A DNA stretch of 64,000 nt, taken from contig NW_024467120.1 in the NCBI RefSeq assembly GCF_017591425.1, positions 2,728,001 through 2,792,000 of the forward strand, written 5' to 3'. Below, piece after piece: positions 24,240 to 37,521 of this stretch. The stretch comes from Ochotona curzoniae. Its lineage: Eukaryota; Chordata; Mammalia; Lagomorpha; Ochotonidae. The position numbers and the translations under genes are program-made. Each line of letters begins with the position of its first letter. Positions within the stretch are counted from its first letter, which is position 1. The notes under the pieces were generated by a model that worked only from the letters and a program-made list of their open reading frames with translations, ran no database searches and was not told the origin of the DNA.

Positions 24240-24749
24240 AGACTTCCGACATGACAGTTGATCTGCCTGTGTTGTACAGTATGGAAATCAGATGGGGAAA
24301 GAGCCCATCTAAATGTGAATGACCATAACTTTCGTGATTAATCTTTAGTTATTTTCAGTGGTGGATATTGTGTTGACAGCAAACTGTAATCCCTCACGAA
24401 ATTGTGAACATGCAGAACTGAAGATGAATTTGAAAAATCTATGTGTGATTTACAGCTTTTTTTTCCCCATGAATTTTTTTTTAATTTCATGGCCCTTGCC
24501 TTTTTTTTTTTCTCTCTTTTTTTTTAAAGAAAGTTGTAAGTAAGCTGGCATGTGTTATGAGGGATTCCTATAGGTGAAAAAAAAGCTGAATAGGAAAAGA
24601 TGCATTTGGAAGTTGTCATCATAGGTGGTTACCTGGCCACAGGTGAGAGGGACTAAACGTGGGTTGGGGAGGGAGTGGTACATACAGAGTGCTTGCAGAC
24701 TTGGTAATTGTTGCAGTACACATTTTCTTTACTCTCAGAAGTCGCATGT

Positions 24750-24955
24750 ACTAATTCATCTCCAAATGGCCGCGATGGGCAGACTTGGCTGAGTATGAAA
24801 CAGAAAGTGCCTCCCACTTGGGTGACTGGGACCCATCCACTTCATGTGTCCCTGCTGGATTGGTAGAACTGGGGTCAGGAATCAGCCTGGAAGGGAACCT
24901 CAGGCTCTCCGAGTGAGATGTAGTGTGTTAAGCACTAGATTCTTGCATGGCGGAT
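24750..24955 (-). mobile_element. Old SINE fragment, minus strand
   Basis: 'TTCATCTCCAAATGGCCGCG', 'GCCTCCCACTTGGGTGACTG', GGAATCAGCCTGG and TAAGCACTAGATTC follow the SINE order with heavy divergence. Confidence 0.5.
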
Positions 24956-26186
24956 CTTTGTGTAAAGGCCTCTTTCCAGCTGTTTTCTGTGGAGGACCTA
25001 CTGGCTCCTCCACTAGATACAATTTTTTTGAGGGCTTTCACAGGAGTCGCTGGGGCTAGAAAGACTGTGCAGTATTGTTAGCGACGGAGGAAAACGGAGC
25101 GTTTCACTATTGTTTCTTCTGCACCTTCCCGCTAAGCTACCATCAGAACAGAGGCTCGGGACAAGCGTTCATGTGTCTGCTTTTCGATGTTGTAAGCAGT
25201 TCTCTCTTATCAGCCTAGTAATTCATTGTTTATCTGTCTCACTTCTTGCCAAGGATTTTGTTTAGGTGACATGGTGAGGACATGGTGCCCTTTGAAGAAC
25301 TTGCTTTTAGTTAGCTGGAGGGGTCTAAATACAAAATAGCCAATTGAATTTTAATCTTTTTGGGAAAAGATGACCTGGAGCTGTCCTCATCAGGAAATCT
25401 TGGTGGTCCAGAGAGCTGTGTAAATGAAACGGTGGAATGCTGCTTGGGAAAGGGGGCCTTTCCCCCATTGGGGCACAGCCTGCTTCTGGTGAAGGAGACT
25501 CATTAACATGTTCTGTTAGATGGTAGTAAGAATTCTAGCGCAAAAGATGGGCTACTCTTGATGGTGTGGAAATGAGATGAAATGAATCAAGTTCAATTAA
25601 TAGTTGGCAGTAGAGTTTAGCCTGAAATACACAGAAAAATTATTGGATTGGAATAAGCTAGCCCATTCTTGGGAACATACAGTGGTGCAGCTTTTCCAAC
25701 GACCTGAGGAAACTGGGATAAAAGCAATAGACTGGGAATTAAGAAGAGGATTGATTGGGGCACTAAGAAGAGACACTATGATGATCTTTGATTTAAAAAA
25801 AACTCTTAAGGAGAAGCTTAAATTTTTTTAGTGTTCTTTTGTTTAATTAAAAACCAAGAGTAAATTAAATTGGGACACATTTTGAAATTACACTTTATCC
25901 TTGTGTCTATTTGATAGAAACGTGTCTCATCATTATTGCGTTGGTTCCTTCTGATATGCCTTTCTCTTTCTGCGATTGGGCAAGCCAGTCCAGCCGTCAC
26001 GTTGCCTGGTGGGACAGTGGACAGATCTTCTGTGTTCAGGGACCTTTGCTTTTCCATGAGTTGCAAGGTGCTTGGTTACTTTCTGGGGCTGAGAGTATCA
26101 CGGGGCGTGAAAGTGAAGAAAATGGCAGGTATTCTGCATTGACCGTCGTCATTGTTGCTAGGAGTCAAGTGAATGCATCAATCTTT

Positions 26187-26521
26187 TTGTTGTTGTTGTT
26201 GTTGTTGTTAAGATTTATTTTTATTGCAAAGTCAGATATACAGAGGAGAGGAGATAGAGAGGAAGATCTTCCGTCTGATGATTCACTCCCCAAGTGACCG
26301 CAATGGCCGGTGCTGTGCCGATCTGAAACCTGGAGCCTCTTCTGGGCCTCCCACTGGTGTACAGGGTCCCAAAGCCCAGGGCCGTCCTCAACTGCTTTCC
26401 TAGGCCACAAGCAGGGAGCTGGATGGGAAGTGGAGCAGCCGGGATAAGAACTGGTGTCCAAATGGGATCCCAGCACTTTCAAGGCGAGGACTTTAGCTGC
26501 TAGGCCACCGCACTGGGCCCA
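26187..26521 (-). mobile_element. C-type SINE, minus strand, with (TTG)n tail
   Basis: (TTG)7 in place of poly-T, then AAGATTTATTTTTATTGC, 'GGAAGATCTTCCGTCTGATG', 'AGTGACCGCAATGGCCGG', 'CACAAGCAGGGAGCTGGATG' and a GGGCCC head. The tail has turned into a trinucleotide repeat ((CAA)n on the element's strand). Confidence 0.93.
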
Positions 26522-28799
26522 GGATGTATCAATCTTTCTGTCCTTGTAGACACATATAAATGTGAGGACACACACACAGAAGCACCCATAAAAATGTTTA
26601 GGCAGTTACTGTTTTTGTGAAAATAAGATGGTGATTGAAAGATGTTCAAGTGTTTAGTCTGGAGCTTTGCTTGCTAGTTGCAACCTTTCCAGAAGCACTT
26701 TGGATTCTTTTTGTGAAGTAGTGTCTCCTGTGTGAGGGCTGCATAGGATGGTGTGGGCCGTTGGTTGCAGTGTGGCAGGGCTGGGTTGAAGGTATGTTTG
26801 GTCGGGGTCTCAAGTGAGAATACATGTGTACCCCCTCTTCACATTTCTGCATTTGTGTTCCTCCCCTCCCCCAACATTCTGGACTATTCTGTTGTCCTCT
26901 GTTATCTGTAAAGGTACAACCTAAGATCAGGAAAAACAGGAACCAATCCAGGTTTGCTTATTCCAGGACCTCAGTGCTGACTCCTGTGCTTGCATCATTG
27001 GCGATTGTCGAAGCCCAAATTGAAGGAGTCCTTACCTGCTGGTTGTATGGACTCCAGCTTTCTGCTTAACTAAGTACTTGAAGGTCAGCTTGAGGGCTGT
27101 CTTCTTGATTTTGGGTCTCATTTATGTCTCTTATTGTTTCCAGTTGCTGGGTAGAAATGTGCTCTTATCTGCAGTGCAACTTTTATTTCTCAGCAAGAGA
27201 AGCCCATTCCTCTTTTGGCACTTAGAATGGCTGGCTGTTGCTTTAGGTGCATGGAGGTCATGATTTTAGGCCAAGCTTCTGCCATTTTGATGTCATTCAA
27301 AGGGTCGCCATTGGATCCATCTCCACCAGCATTCCAGTGCTCGGTCGTAGTGAGGACACGTGGGCACTGGCCTGGGTGACCCTTCCTGTGGGGGTTTTGT
27401 TTCCTGCTGTCCGAGGCCACTTCCCACTCTCTTGTAGTGTTGAGCAGACCCCTTGTGGCCTCTGCAGTCTCCTGGTGTGTGCTGGGCCTGTCCTGTCACA
27501 GATGGGCTCCCCAACTTTCCCAGCCCTGACCCCAGCACTTACTTGTGGAGTCCATTTCCTCTGCTTTTCAACACCATCAGTTTGAATGTTGTCTTGTCTC
27601 AGTTTTTCAGGTTGCCATAGGAAGGAGTGAAGACCTTTCACATCTTTTTCTTTCCTAAATGAGTATGATTGTCAGGAAATTGCATTTCCTGTGGGGTATT
27701 CCAAAGTCAAGTAGACACAAGCACCAAAGCTGTTCCACTCCAAGTTCTTTACTGTGAAATTAGTTTGTGGGTTTTCACCAGATGCCTGTGAGTGCTAGGA
27801 AGGACTGTGTGTTTACATGTTCCTGAAAGTGTTGTATTTGTAGAGGATTTGGGAGAAAGCTCTGGGAATCATTTCACTGGGGGAAGTGCTGAAACATAAT
27901 CATGGAAGCTTTGATGGCTGGATATTGCATTGTTAACCATAGTGTACCACATTAATTGTTTAGGAATTCACATGGAGTAAATCTTCCCATCGAACATAAA
28001 GGTAGTGTTGCTGTGTGCCTGTGAGTGGTGTATATAACCCTGTGCCGATTCTGGCGCTGTGGAAGGGAGCTCAGATGCTGAAGGCTTGCAGGCCCTCCCT
28101 TCCAGGCTGCTCCCTGGAAGTGCAGCGGCAGTGCCCAGGACTCCAGCTCTGAGCTCCTGTGTCTCCTGCTCTCGCCCTCTTCGTGTCATCGCTCTGCACC
28201 ACTGCTGTTGTCATGTGGGTTTCTCTCTTCCTGTCATCTGTCTGGTTAGGTTGCCTCCTGCGTCACCCCACTGGTCTTATGACTCTTTGATAACCCACCC
28301 CCTCAGAGTCAAAGGGATGGGCTATTGAGTGAGCGCATGAGATGCTTTGTTGATGTTTTTTGGACACCATTGCAAATGGCATTTCTTAGTCTCTCTGCTC
28401 TGCTTCTTGCTTTCTGAAGAGAGAGACTCTTCCTCCTATCCTGCTAAGGTGTCCAGCCGCTGCTCTTGCCTGGATTTAATATCCCTAGAAATTAAACAGT
28501 AATAATCCAGTAGGTGAGAATGCTTGATTATGAAGCCAGTGGAGGAAATGGATTGAAGACCACTTCCAAATGTTCAGGCTATTTGAATTCTCTAAATCAA
28601 ATGACTCAGTTGATTTTGTTGGAGCAGGGAAGTCAGATCCGTTCTGTCCTTGCCTTGTGCAAAAGTTAACATATGAAAGAAGAGGCTCTCTGCTTCTTTT
28701 TACTTTCTAATTTGAGTGGAGAAAGTACGTGTATTAAAATGAGCTTTCTAACAGAAGAATCTGGATGAGCACATAATTTAGGATAGAAAAAGAAGATTA

Positions 28800-29142
28800 G
28801 GGCCCAGCATGGTGGCCTAGTGCCTAAAGTCCTTGTCTTGAACACGCCGGGATCCCATATGGGCGCTGGTTTTAATCCTGCCAGCTCCACTTCCCATCCA
28901 GCTCCCTGCTTGTGGCCTGGGAAAGCAGTCGAAGACGGCCCAAATGCTTTGGGACCCTGCACCCAAGTATGAAACACCTGGAGGAAATTCCTGGCTCCTG
29001 GCTTCAGATCAGCACAGCACCGGCAGTTGTGGTCACTTGGGGAGTGAATCATCAGATGGAAGATCTTCCTCTTTGTCTCTCCTCCTTTCTGTCTGTATCT
29101 GCCTTTGCAATAAAAATAAATAAATAAATAAAATAGAAACAG
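28800..29142 (+). mobile_element. C-type SINE, plus strand
   Basis: GGGCCCAGCATGGTGGCC, 'CGCCGGGATCCCATATGGGC', 'GAAAGCAGTCGAAGACGG', 'GGAAGATCTTCCTCTTTG' and an (AAATA)n tail. It is followed 8-10 bp later by a minus-strand copy, making a tail-to-tail inverted pair. Confidence 0.94.
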
Positions 29143-29150
29143 AAGAGTAA

Positions 29151-29429
29151 TTTTTTTTAAAGATTTTTTTTTTGTTTTTGCTGGAAAGCCAGATGTACAA
29201 GGGAGAAAGATCTGCCACGTGTAGGCTCACTTCCCACGTGATCACAATGGCCAGAACTAAGCTGATTTGGAGCCAGGAACCTGGAGCCCTCTGCAAAGAT
29301 CCCACATGGGTGCGGGGTCCCAACACCTTGGTCTGTCCTCCTCTGCCCTGCCAGGACACAAACCAGTGTCCATATGGGATCGAATGTAATGTGAGGATTT
29401 TAGCCACTAGGGTTTTGCACCGGGACCAG
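29151..29429 (-). mobile_element. C-type SINE, minus strand
   Basis: T-run, 'GAAAGATCTGCCACGTG', 'CACGTGATCACAATGGCCAG', 'CCAACACCTTGGTCTGTCC', 'GTGTCCATATGGGATCG' and 'TTTTGCACCGGGACC' head. Shorter than its neighbour because of internal deletions. Confidence 0.88.
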
Positions 29430-30644
29430 ATTAGATTGCTGTTTGGTGGTTTGTGCAGTGGCAAGTTTTTCTTCTGGCAGATTCACATTTTCCCTAGTTT
29501 ATACGCTGACAGCGTTGAAGTAAGTCTGGAAAGCCAGCATTGTTGTGTCTTCCTGAGATGAGCAGGGATGAAACGGAGTCAACAAAAGCGCACCCATGAA
29601 TACTTTATGGCCAGAGGAGCTTGGGCCGAGAAATTACTCGTCAGCTGCATGTCCACGAGGTTGTTGGATTGAAGAACCTAGAACTGAGTCTCCAGACCCC
29701 AAAGTGCTAATAATGTCCTATTTTATACAAGGCAGATAGGAGGCAGCTCAGGTGTGCAAATAGGACACCAGGCCGGGGAAGTGGCAAGAGAGGAAACGGT
29801 GGTTTATGACCCTGTCGGCGGGGTTGCAGTCAGGGCATAATTGTACCCTAATGGATATAAATTATCTTAGTAAAATGCATAGTCTGAAATGACGTGTTCA
29901 GCATCCCATGAGCCTTTGAACCTGAGTTAAATGTCAAAGGTTATAGTAACGACCCTAGCAACTTGTGCTTCCCTAGCTTGTTAGAGATTCAAAATACTCT
30001 GATGTACATAAACCCTCAAAACGCCTCGGAAAAATGGAGAGAAGAAGAGAGACCGTTGTTCCTTTTTCTGCCCATCTTTTTTTTCTGAAGATGGATTTCT
30101 CAGAAGACTTTTAAAGCAATGTGTCATTGGATTCCCAACTGGAATGATTTAATTGCTTTTGGATTCACACCAGGCATGTTGTATTGGGGGCACAAAGCAA
30201 TCACGTGGATGTACTGACCGCGTTTGTGCTCCGTGGTTGCCTTCCGGGTGGGTTGAGCCCTCTCCGTTTGTTGGGGGTGGAGTGGTGAGTGTGTGTCCTG
30301 CGGCCGGGGTCTCACTGGAGCCCTGCTTAATGAGGAGGTTGAACCTGACAGGCGTCTCTCTCCCGTTGGAATTTTTGTGGGATATCCTCTTGACCTCTCT
30401 TTAACCTCTGACATTTCCATGTTTCCTGTCGAAGCAAGTGAATATTGTGTGAAGTTGGAATAGGAAATGAGAGCTCATCTTTTCAAAAGGGCCGCGGAGC
30501 GTGTAGAGCGTGACCGTTCCTGACGTCTCCCCGTGAGTGCCGGAGCACTGCGCTTTGTTGGTGCCCGTTAGGCATGGCAGTGCTGAACACGCTGTGAAGG
30601 ATGACATCTGTAGGCAGTCTTGCCATCTTCTAGTTGTCTCTTAC

Positions 30645-30915
30645 TTTCATTTTCTTTGAAAGGCAGAGAGAGAGAGAGATCTTCTATCTGCTGCGTTACT
30701 TCCAGATGCCCACTCTAGGTGGATCTGGACTGAATCTGGAACTCTAAATGCATCTCACATAGGGTGGCAGGACTCCAAGCCATCTACTGCCTCCCAGGTT
30801 TCACTTTAGCAGGAGGCAGTGTCAGAATTGGAGTAGCTGGCACTTGAACTTGGCACTCTGATATGGGATCATGGGCATTCCACGTGGCAACTGTTGTCCT
30901 AAATGCCCTCTCCTA
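30645..30915 (-). mobile_element. Old C-type SINE (older subfamily), minus strand
   Basis: 'GAAAGGCAGAGAGAGAGAGA', 'GATCTTCTATCTGCTG', a GCAGGAGGCAGTG block, GCACTTGAACTTGGCACTC and 'GATATGGGATCATGGGC' are typical of the older lagomorph SINE, which keeps the (GA)n near its tail. Confidence 0.65.
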
Positions 30916-31650
30916 TTTTTGTATCCTGAAAGAGGATCTCACAGCTGTACCTCTCTCATAGAGTAGCCGGTAGGACCAGGGTGTTGTAACATTGTGAGCT
31001 GTTTTTGTACAAGGGGCTGTATTATGGGGTCGGCACAATGGTCAGATCCTGACTGCTTTCCCTCAGGCGTTGGTTCTGCTTGTCCAGGTAGAACCTTGGA
31101 ACGATAACACAGAGCAGATGGCCTGGGCCTCCTTGTGTTAGTGTGACGGGGCCAGAGCCCCACCTCTGTTCCTGTTTCCGCGACTGCCAGTGGGCAGAAG
31201 CATCGGAGGGCAGAAGAGAAGCTTCTGGGCTGAGAATGCCCTCCTCACCAGTTGTGTGGCTAGCTTTTTAGCATTCTTAACTTGTCTCCCTATTTGCTGG
31301 TAACTGACAGGGAATGATGTTAGGGATGGGTAAGATGGAGTGTGTACAGTGACCCCTATTGTGTATGCTGCTGCTTTTAGGGGAAATGGAAAGATTTTAA
31401 ATAACATGGGTCTTATGGCCTCAGAACTCTGCGAATATGCTAAAAATCCATTAAATTGAATGAGTATGGTTTATAGCTTATTAAATATGTGAAATGAAGA
31501 TCTTTTTGCATTAAATGAGGAACTTAGAGTTCCTAGACTTAGAGAGCGGCTTCTCTCTCTGTTTGTGACCTCATGACGCTGCTTGTTACATTAGGAACTC
31601 TACGGTGTCTGCCTGGCTTTGCTTTACTGCTATAAAACTTTTTGTAACTT

Positions 31651-31965
31651 TATTTTTTTAAAGAATTGCTTTATTTATTTATTTGTTTATTTTTAATTAG
31701 TCAGATAGAGATGAGAGACAGAGAGGAAGATCTTTCATCTGATGGTTCACTCCCCAAGTGACCTCAGCAGCTGGAGCTGAGCCAATCCTAAGCCAGGAGC
31801 CTCTTGGGGTCTCTCCCACTGGGGTGCAGGGTACCAAGGCCTTGGGCCCTCCTCAACAGCTTTCCCAGGCCACAAGCAGGGAGCTGGATGGGAAGCAGGG
31901 CCCTATAGGATCCTGGCATGTCCAAGGCGAGAACTTTTAGCCACTAGGCTACTGTACCAGGCCCT
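31651..31965 (-). mobile_element. C-type SINE, minus strand
   Basis: (TTTA)n tail, 'CAGAGAGGAAGATCTTTC', 'GTTCACTCCCCAAGTGACC', 'CCACAAGCAGGGAGCTGGATG' and 'TACTGTACCAGGCCC' head. A deletion removes part of the CCCATATGGG core. Confidence 0.9.
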
Positions 31966-34900
31966 GCTTTTATAACTTGTATGAGTGGTTGTGTAAATCA
32001 GAGATGCATTCCAGTTCGGTTCACACACACTTCATTTCAGGGTGTCTCCCAGTGTGTGGTGAACGGCTTGCTTCCTTGTTTGTGGATGAGAATTTGTTTA
32101 ACCTTGTAGCATTCATCTAGGTGGGGGTGCAAGTGCTTTAGAGTTCGCTGCTGCACACTGGCACCCAAGGACTCTCAGGTCCTGGGGGATTGGCCAAGAG
32201 GAAATGTGGCAGCACTTTGGGGTAGCCAGGAGAGCCAGAAATGACCCCTTTCCCCCTTAAAAAGCAAAATCTGATTTGTGGCCTTTTTGCTGCCCTGATG
32301 TGTATGTTCTGATGAACGTCTATGATCTTTGAAACCTCTTTGTCACAGGTTAGCAGGAGCGTGGTTAAGAAGACTGCTTGGATGGCAGTGATTCTGACGT
32401 GTATGATATGCATTGTTACAGAGCATAGATCTTGTAGATCCTGAGGCAGTAGCAACTGTAACTCAAAGAATTTACCTTCTTCCATGGGTAAGGAATGCGG
32501 TTGGCTTCATTCCCCGCCCCCACCCCATGTAATTAAAGTAAAAAAAAAATTGACTAGTTAAAAATTCCAGAGGGGTTTTATAAGGCACCCTGAATACTAA
32601 TAGAACTTGCTTATGATCTTGGGTTACGAAGATGGAGTTGAGTGGGAGGAGGCTGTGTGAGGTTTCATTCTGCCCGATGCTGGCCCCTGGTGTGAATGAA
32701 CCGCTTTCTGGCTTCGAGATTGGGAGGGACTTTACCCTGACCTGTGTCCTCACAGCGTTCCCTGGTGTTCACACTCAGATTCTGGAGCTAACTCAGCGGG
32801 CACACTTGGTTACAGCCCTCACACATGCTGCAGTCAAATCCCTGTGAACTCTTGGCAAAGGTTGGCAGACATTCCATTGTTTTCAGACAATAGTGACTCA
32901 AAGTTGAACTGGCTCCAGGGAGCAAGTGCTGCTTTTGTAAAAGAATTTCATGGCAGCCATTAATGGAGTCTGTGCTTTTCCTCAGTTGAGAAGCCTCCAT
33001 TCAAATATCTGGCTTGAGATCAGAACCTTGCTACAGACCTCTTTTCCTTTCCACAACACATTTCTTTTTTATTTGCAGTAACGTTTTTGCCCCTTACATT
33101 TGCTTTGGGGTTGGAGACAGCAAGCAGGTCTTTAGAATTCGAGGTAGACCATGTTGTGGGGCTCTTTTGCTTATTCTTGCTTGCCTTTTGCCTTCTGCTT
33201 ACACACAGTGCGGCCAGGCTCTTCTCCATATTTCACTTACAGGAGTTCAGGCAGAACCCAGGTCAACCCCAAATGCTCCATCATTTTGTTATACGGCAAG
33301 TAAGGACTTTTCTTCCCTGCTTAGCGCATCACAATTCCCGGCATTCCCTCTGGCTTTTGAGTGGGGAGCCCACTGGTTTGTCCTTTAGGAAATAGAGGTG
33401 TGAATGTGTTTGGAACTGTAACATCAAAGTCCAGAGCTTTGTGTGTTGTTACGGCTGAAAGATCTTCTGATCCACTGTCCATAAGAGTGCCTTCAGAGGT
33501 TCACCCAGAAGGAGTCTAAATATGTGAAATGTATGGGACACAGTTTGAAAAGACAGCTCTCTGGGGGCTGTATCTTTGAATACCCCCGGGAAAGTGAAGC
33601 TTTCCATCTTTCAAATGTTTGCAATTAAAGATGATTCCAGTAACTTCTTTTGCTAAGTCTGTTTTCTTCCACCATTGGGAGCAAGTCTTGTCTCCTTGGG
33701 TCTGAAGTGACACTAAATTAAAATACTAGCCTTTGGATTTGAAGATGTTGCTTGGCACAGTGTGAAAACATTCGTCTATAGACCATTTAACTTTGAGAGC
33801 ATATGTGTACAAATCGGTGTGTTCGCCTGTGTTCATTACTGTAAATCTGTGAGTGAGTGCAATAGGGTTTCCTATTGTTGCTCCTGGTGATGCATGTGGG
33901 GGTTTTTTTTTTTTCTTTGCTTAAAGAAACTAGTCCAATTACCCTTTTAATTGGGAACAGTGCGTGGAGGAATTCCATACGTTGAAGTCTTTCTGTCTCT
34001 TAGGTTCATGGGGCTTAGTCTTTCCCTGTGATAGTGATTTTTTTTTTTCCTTCTCTCTTTCTCTTGCCTTTTCCAGAATCTTACAAATTAAGACAAAAGA
34101 TAATTACTTGCAGGGGTGAAACTGGCAGGTTCCCACGACACTTAAAATTAATGAGCTGTTGAATACAAACTATACCTTGTCTTTGGTTCTGTTGTCAGTA
34201 CCCAATTCTTCCTCCCCCTTTCTTCCCGCTTAACACATGATTTGGCTTGTTGGCTGTGTTTGCCATTTGGGTAGATTGCTGCCATAAAATAGCATGATGG
34301 TTACAGAAACTGGGTTCGTTTGAAAACCATCTCTTTGTTAGCAGATCAGTGTTGACTCGATTCAGCTTTTAACTTCTGTATATTTGAAAAGTTTGCCCCT
34401 TTCTGGGATATCCTATCCAAATGAGCTTCAGCAGCCTGGTGGGTGAGAGGGCCGAGCAGCTGCTTGGGCATTTTTTGTTCGGCACAAGCCTGCCTCTCTC
34501 TGCCTCTTCACTGACTTCTAGACCTTCGGTTTCTGGAACATTTTCCGGGGGCATAGGTTTGGAGGTACTGCTGAAGGGCCCCAAGGTGCTCGAATAGAAG
34601 CAGGAAGGTGCGTTGGAGTCGGCCCAGATGTGTGGTGAGGAAGCCTTTGCTTTCTTGCCATATTCGAGACCCTTGCAGCCCGAGCGTGGTGTGCACCGGC
34701 CCCGGGACTGGGTAGCTGAGAGAAGCTGACCCTCCATGCCCGCTAAGCCCTTCCTTTGCACGTGATGGGATACCGAGTTACTAAAGCAGCCAGCCTCGCA
34801 ACAAAACGGCTGTTATTAATTCCAGTGTACATATGGGGACACCAGGCTATGATAGCCTGGAAACCCCGATGGTAAGAGGGTCACACTGAGGTGCTGCGTG

Positions 34901-35517
34901 TTGCATTTTGGTCTCTGCACTGCCTTTTCTACTCCTCAGCCTTATTGAGTGGCACCCTGGCTTTTATCAGTGTTGGGTGAATGAAAGCAGGGATATTCTA
35001 AGATGTTCATTTTAAAATGCCACAAGTTCCTAATCGGTTTGCTTATAATGCCAAACTCCGAGTTTCAGCATTAGTTCACAGTTCACAGATGTCTTTTACT
35101 GTCCACGTGGGTTGCACACAGCCAGGTTTGTGTCTGTCTCTGCATGTACGTGGTTTCGTTTGATGTGTGTGAAGAAATAAGTCTCCGACAGATAATGCAG
35201 TTTGCCTTAGGGAGAGTCTCCCAGGGGGGTTCGCGCTGTAGCACACAGATTCTGAAGGTGGGCAGTTCTCAGAGGTCAGCGGCTGTTGAAATTTGGATTT
35301 TTCTGTCAGCTTGTTGTGCTCTGCCACATCATGTATCTAGTCTGTTGATTTGTCTATTTTTAAATTTTTTTTTAAATGATCGTGTACAACCTTGATCATT
35401 TGGAAACAACGGCCTACTGAGTTAGTAACACATCTTCAGCACTGTGGGTACCTGGTAGGCGAGCGCCTGAAAAAGTTCCCTCTGATTCTATCTGGAAAGT
35501 CTTCAAAAGATAATTTA

Positions 35518-35849
35518 GGGCCCGGCGCGGTGGCGCAAGTGGTTAAGGTCCTCTCCTAGCGCCCGGGATCCCATATGGGTGCCGGTTCTAATCCCGGCAG
35601 CCCCGCTTCCCTTCCAGCTCCCTGCCTGTGGCCTAGGAAAGCAGTCGAGGACGGCCCAAAGCTTTGGGAACCCGCACCCGCGTGGGAGACCCAGAAGAGG
35701 CTCCTGGCTTTGGATCAGCATAGCATCGGCCGTTGCGCTCACTTGGGGAGTGAATCATCGGATGGAAGATCTTCCTCTCTGTCTCTCCTCTCTGTATATC
35801 TGCCTTTCCAATAAAAAAAAATAATAAAAATAAATCTTTAAAAAAAAAA
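35518..35849 (+). mobile_element. Young full-length C-type SINE, plus strand
   Basis: This is the least diverged copy: GGGCCCGGCGCGGTGGCGC head, A-box-like TGGCGCAAGTGGTTAAGG, B box GGTTCTAATCC (35584-35594), 'GAGGACGGCCCAAAGC', 'GGAAGATCTTCCTCTCTG', 'CCAATAAAAAAAA' and a second A-run. The flanks AAAGATAATTTA (before) and AAGATAACTTA (after the tail) read as a target-site duplication with one change. Confidence 0.95.
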
Positions 35850-35934
35850 GATAACTTATTCTTTGTGCCTGGTAATGAAGGACGGCATGGTTAAGGACAC
35901 GCTTTGGTGCTCCCTGTGTTTATGCTAAGGCACC

Positions 35935-36100
35935 TGTCTTCCAGTGTGGCTGTGCCGATTTATATTCCCAGCAGAGAGAGTGTGAAGGGTGCAAGTTCTT
36001 CACTTCTTGCCAGACCTCATCATTATCCTTTTTCTTGATGACAGCCATTCTTGTGAATGTGAAATGTGGTATCTACTTGTGGTTTTGATTTTTTTTTTTT
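35935..36100 (+). mobile_element. LINE-1 3'-region fragment
   Basis: 'GCCGATTTATATTCCCAGC', 'TTGCCAGACCTCATCATTA', 'GACAGCCATTCTTGTGAATG' and 'GGTATCTACTTGTGGTTTTG' match the well-known segment near the 3' end of mammalian LINE-1. A T-run follows. It is an old, truncated, non-coding fragment. Confidence 0.7.
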
Positions 36101-37521
36101 TTTTTTACTAGCTACCCTTCCTTTATCTTGTACCATTAGTCCATGTGTCAGTCCAGTGAAAAAGCAAGTACAGTGTTATTCCAAGCCTAGCAGGTCCTCT
36201 GCAAGTGTCTCCAGCATACTCCAAGTGTCCGCAAACCTCCTTTGAGACCATGTGCTCCTCACAGAGCTTGCTCACGGTATAATAGTATTGCCTGGGCAGG
36301 GTGTGGGCAGCTCTCCCAGTGGAAACCATCGGGGGCCCTGGGACAGTAGCAGCTCTGCTCCTTTGAGGGACTGCCGTTGGACTGGAGGTGGTGACCAGCC
36401 TGTGGGCTGAGGCAGGGCTAATGGTATCCTGCACAGTGACAGCTGGGATGGGTCTGGAGAATCCCACCCCTGCCCCAAGCTGCACACCACCTACAACCCA
36501 GTGTGCATATATGGAGGCAGAGATGTGCCTGCTGAGCCCGTGATGTTGGCCTAGAGGTTTCGCACAAACGAATGTCTGTTGCTTAGGTATTACCTATGAG
36601 AAAATGGAGGAGTAAATAATTTGCATGGTAGCAAAAACACATGTTTGGGAATTCCACTGCAAATAAATGGTTATAAACTAGAGCAAATCTGTAGACTTTT
36701 TTTCTTGGTAATGGAAAGTAATTCTAAAACAGGAGTTTCTTAATCAGAAGCTTCACCATGCGGCATGACTTCATGACAGTAAAAAGCAGAAGTATAGAGT
36801 TGGTTAAAAAAAAAAAATCTTATTTCCTCTACTGTGTTTCTGTAAAGCAGCTGTATTCACTGCTTTCGAAAATTGGTGAACAGTCAAGAATTGCCTGGGT
36901 ACATGTTTCTTGGCTTGATTTTTAATCACATTATAGTATGACTTCTTACGGATGTTGCTTTTAATTTATCTGGAAAGCCAGCACAGACACTGCCAGCTGG
37001 AGTATGATTGATGGCTTCTGACAGTGGCTGGTTGCTTCCATGTAGACTAAATGGCAGCCGTTTGAAGCTCTCCATTTTCTCGGTAGCAGAGGATCCAGTA
37101 GCGCTTTTGCAGCATGGGAGTGTATCCTGTTTTGACGTGACAGGGTCTTGTTTACTTCACTATTTAAAATCTGTTTAGAATTTGTAATCACTGGTATTGG
37201 AAGGAATGCGGAGACCAGGGCTCACATCCAACTGAGATATGAAACTGTGTTATCTCCATCTTGCACCACATGCACTGTACTCACTAGATTGAAGAAATGA
37301 ATCAGAACACAAATAGAAGCAATAGAGTGGGGAGAGTTTGTTCAAAGGTCCCCTGCAGACTTTCTAACACCAGCGTTGTGAGCTATAACGTGACGTCCAA
37401 TGAAGAAAGATCTCTGAAGGGTAGAAAATGGCTTAGGACGTAGTTGAGAATGGTTCTTTACACAAAACGTGAGGTGACTGATGTGTCATTGCACCATCAC
37501 ATATACGTCTGTTAAAACCTC

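Noticed and set aside
35518..35620. tRNA-like A and B boxes
   Set aside because: They belong to the tRNA-derived head of a SINE. No complete cloverleaf with an anticodon loop can be drawn, so it is not a tRNA gene.
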